A stretch of DNA of 64,000 nt from Flavobacterium sp. HJJ. GTDB taxonomy: Bacteria > Bacteroidota > Bacteroidia > Flavobacteriales > Flavobacteriaceae. Both the position numbers and the translations under genes were made by a program. The notes under the pieces were generated by a model. The model made no database searches. It saw nothing but the letters and a program-made list of their open reading frames with translations, and was not told where the DNA came from. Positions 61,714-64,000 of this stretch are shown piece after piece (the first letter of the stretch is position 1; each line of letters begins with the position of its first letter). The DNA is taken from assembly GCF_015351475.1 (NCBI RefSeq), contig NZ_JADKPR010000019.1, forward strand, positions 45,792 to 109,791, read 5' to 3'.

Positions 61714-63809
61714 GTTTAAAAAACATCAACGTTGCATTAATTGGAAACCCAAATGTTGGGAAAACTTCAGTTTTTAATCAGCTTACTGGTTTAAATCAGC
61801 AAGTGGGGAACTATCCCGGAATTACCGTAGAGAAAAAAATGGGTTTTTGTAAACTGCCCAACAATATCAAAGCCAATATTCTTGATTTACCCGGTACTTA
61901 CAGTCTAAATGCCAGTTCAATTGATGAAAGTGTTGTTATTGAACTCCTGCTGAACAAAAATGACCGTCTCTATCCAGACGTTGCATTAGTTGTTACTGAT
62001 GTAGAAAATCTAAAACGAAATTTACTTCTTTATACACAGATAAAAGACCTTGAAATTCCAACTATTTTGGTCATTAATATGGCAGATCGAATGGAAACCA
62101 AAGGAATCAGCCTGGATATTCCCTATCTTGAGGAACACTTAAAAACCAAAATTGCATTAATAAGTTCCAGAAAAGGGTACGGAATCGAAGAATTGAAAAA
62201 CCTAATTATCAGTTACAAAACCATTTCGGCAGAACCTTGTTTGAATGCTTCAGTAATCGATAAGCCATATTTTGACAGTCTTCAGCAGGCCTTTCCTAAT
62301 CAGCTGCTGTATAAATTGTGGCTGGTTATCACACAGGATGTCAACTTTTTGAATTTGGAGCGAAATGAAATCCGAAGCACGTTTACGAAATCCCATTCGG
62401 ATTTGAAGCGTCTGCAGCAAAAAGAAACCATCAAACGCTATCAGTTCATCAACAATGTTTTAAAAGAAGGTCTGAAAGTTGATGCTAGTATTGCCAAAGA
62501 TTACCGAAGTAAACTAGACCGTGTACTTACTCATAAAGTGTGGGGCTACGCCATTTTCTTCGTGATTTTGTTTGTGATTTTTCAATCAATTTTCGAATGG
62601 TCAAAAATTCCGATGGATTTTATCGACAGTACTTTTGCTACACTAAGCACCATAGCTGGAGAACATTTACCTTCAGGAATGCTGACAAATTTGATTTCGC
62701 AGGGAATAATACCGGGAATTGGCGGTATTTTAATATTTATACCCCAGATTGCCTTCCTGTTTCTGTTCATTTCGATACTCGAGGAAAGCGGTTACATGAG
62801 CCGTGTTGTTTTTTTAATGGACAAAATCATGCGCCGGTTTGGATTATCCGGAAAAAGCGTAGTTCCTTTAATTTCAGGAACTGCCTGTGCTATTCCAGCT
62901 ATTATGGCGACCCGAAATATCGAAAACTGGAAAGAAAGACTGATTACTATACTGGTAACTCCTTTTACAACCTGCTCTGCCCGTTTACCTGTTTATGCCA
63001 TTATTATTGGATTGGTAATTCCTGATACTTATGTTTTTGGAATTTTAAATCTTCAGGGATTAACCTTAATGCTGCTGTATGTTATCGGTTTTGGAATGGC
63101 AATTCTAGCTGCTTATATTCTGAATCTTATTTTGAAAGTAAAAGGCAAAACATTTTTCGTTGTAGAAATGCCTAATTACAAGCTGCCAATGTTTAAGAAT
63201 GTTGCCATCAACGTAATTGAAAAAACAAAAGCATTCGTTACTGGAGCTGGAAAAATCATTTTGGCAATATCCATCATTCTATGGTTTTTGGCTTCTTACG
63301 GACCAGGAAAAGAGTTTAAAGATGCCGAAAAGATTGTCTTTGAAAATGCAAAAGAACATCCGCTGTCATCAACAGAATTTGATAATGCTGTGGCCTCTCA
63401 AAAACTCGAAAACTCTTATATTGGATTAATGGGAAGAGGCATAGAACCAATTATCTCTCCATTAGGATACGACTGGAAAATAGGCATAGCCATTATCAGT
63501 TCATTTGCCGCCAGAGAAGTTTTTGTAGGCACTCTGGCAACCATCTACAGTGTGGGCGGAACCGACAATGAAAATACTATAAAAAATAAAATGGCCGATG
63601 AAGTGAATCCGGTAACCGGTGAAAAAATATTCAATTTTGCTTCGGGTATTTCCTTATTAATGTTTTATGCTTTTGCTATGCAGTGTGCCAGTACGCTTGC
63701 CATAACAAAGAAAGAAACCAATTCTTGGAAATGGCCGGCCGGTCAGCTTGTCTTTATGAGTACTTTAGCATACGTAGTAGCATTAATTGCTTTTCAAATC
63801 TTAAAATAA
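61710..63809 (+). CDS. feoB: Ferrous iron transporter FeoB
   Basis: 699 residues. Cytoplasmic G domain: G1 GNPNVGKTSVFNQLTGL, G3 DLPGTYSL, G4 NMADRMETKG, G5 SSRKG; then the GDI helices and the membrane part from about residue 280 with two Gate motifs (CAIPAIMATRNIENWKERLI; AIISSFAAREVFVGTLATIY). It imports Fe2+ through the inner membrane with nucleotide hydrolysis. The length is typical. Second gene of feoA-feoB-small Cys protein. Confidence 0.96.
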   Translation: MSLKNINVALIGNPNVGKTSVFNQLTGLNQQVGNYPGITVEKKMGFCKLPNNIKANILDLPGTYSLNASSIDESVVIELLLNKNDRLYPDVALVVTDVENLKRNLLLYTQIKDLEIPTILVINMADRMETKGISLDIPYLEEHLKTKIALISSRKGYGIEELKNLIISYKTISAEPCLNASVIDKPYFDSLQQAFPNQLLYKLWLVITQDVNFLNLERNEIRSTFTKSHSDLKRLQQKETIKRYQFINNVLKEGLKVDASIAKDYRSKLDRVLTHKVWGYAIFFVILFVIFQSIFEWSKIPMDFIDSTFATLSTIAGEHLPSGMLTNLISQGIIPGIGGILIFIPQIAFLFLFISILEESGYMSRVVFLMDKIMRRFGLSGKSVVPLISGTACAIPAIMATRNIENWKERLITILVTPFTTCSARLPVYAIIIGLVIPDTYVFGILNLQGLTLMLLYVIGFGMAILAAYILNLILKVKGKTFFVVEMPNYKLPMFKNVAINVIEKTKAFVTGAGKIILAISIILWFLASYGPGKEFKDAEKIVFENAKEHPLSSTEFDNAVASQKLENSYIGLMGRGIEPIISPLGYDWKIGIAIISSFAAREVFVGTLATIYSVGGTDNENTIKNKMADEVNPVTGEKIFNFASGISLLMFYAFAMQCASTLAITKKETNSWKWPAGQLVFMSTLAYVVALIAFQILK

Positions 63810-63815
63810 AGCATA

Positions 63816-63938
63816 ATGATTCAGGAAATTATAGCCTTTGTTATACTTATCATCGCACTTGCATTTTTAATCCGTAAATTTTTCTTCAAAAAAAAATCGG
63901 ACAAAAACTGCGGAAATGGTGATTGTGGCTGCAGTTGA
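63816..63938 (+). CDS. FeoB-associated Cys-rich membrane protein
   Basis: A 40-residue protein just six bases after feoB: one membrane helix (IQEIIAFVILIIALAFLIRK), a KKK stretch and a Cys tail CGNGDCGCS. This is the small FeoB-associated protein often encoded at the end of feo operons in place of FeoC; the Cys residues may hold iron. The start is the only ATG in frame. The last 60 bases of the window hold nothing recognised. Confidence 0.85.
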   Translation: MIQEIIAFVILIIALAFLIRKFFFKKKSDKNCGNGDCGCS

Positions 63939-64000
63939 TTGGGATTCCAATACTTAGAGCCTGTTAAAAATCTAAAATAATAATTAGTATGGGGCAAAAA

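Noticed and set aside
1..64000. tRNA or rRNA genes
   Set aside because: I looked for T-loop words (GGTTCGAAT type) with matching acceptor stems and found none that I could support.

Overview
The window looks like chromosomal DNA of a Flavobacterium-type Bacteroidota. It is AT-rich, has few Shine-Dalgarno sites, carries many TAnnTTTG promoter elements about 20-130 bases before genes, and encodes a T9SS sorting tail (on the M1 peptidase) and many short-signal-peptide proteins ending in AQ or LxxC. The housekeeping genes are ordinary for that group: end of nhaA, metG, an OmpA-type porin, proC, mgtE-rsmA, serS, ferritin, a short ssb, M28/M1/M13 peptidases, a CHASE hybrid histidine kinase, an SCO protein and feoA-feoB plus a small Cys-rich partner.

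Layout. 1-5.3 kb: nhaA tail, a three-gene envelope operon and a small beta-barrel gene. 5.4-7.8 kb: small minus-strand genes, three of them (small membrane protein, GNAT, HNH) separated by 130-bp attC-like sites. 7.9-8.03 kb: a GC-rich tandem palindrome array. 8.3-12.9 kb: metG, a REP-associated (RAYT) transposase inside a cluster of its REP palindromes, an EamA transporter and a HAD hydrolase. 13.2-28.8 kb: mostly core and envelope genes with strong terminators. 29.1-41.0 kb: a directional array of gene cassettes, each with one or two plus-strand genes and each followed by a conserved ~133-bp attC-like site. 41.1-64 kb: ordinary genes (VOC, ArsR-SRPBCC pair, peptidases, LysR, histidine kinase, feo operon).

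The main point of interest is the pair of integron-like cassette arrays. The repeated ~133-bp sites start with an RYYYAAC box and end with a GTTRRRY box. Their outer arms are complementary over 19 bases with one mismatch. The bases just after each GTT match, as inverted complement over up to 13 of 14 bases, the bases just before the AAC at the far end of the SAME cassette, and not the other end of the same repeat copy. That is what integron cassettes with attC sites look like after exchange. Both arrays begin at the same 10-bp sequence, TATATACAAG, followed by the first TT, which resembles an attI cut point. No integron integrase is present in the window, so by itself this is a pair of cassette clusters lacking an integrase. 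The cargo includes a SEFIR-domain protein, a PrrC/RecF-like ATPase, an HNH protein, a GNAT, a bacterial PH-domain protein and several small secreted or lipoproteins.

Selfish DNA has targeted these sites: a 652-base degenerate group II intron, with a remnant of its reverse transcriptase, sits in the R'' box of one attC, and two copies of a 149-bp MITE sit at nearly the same point of two other attCs. Dispersed hairpin repeats, a possible leader attenuator before an EamA gene, and candidate operators before ferritin, arsR and feoAB are also recorded.
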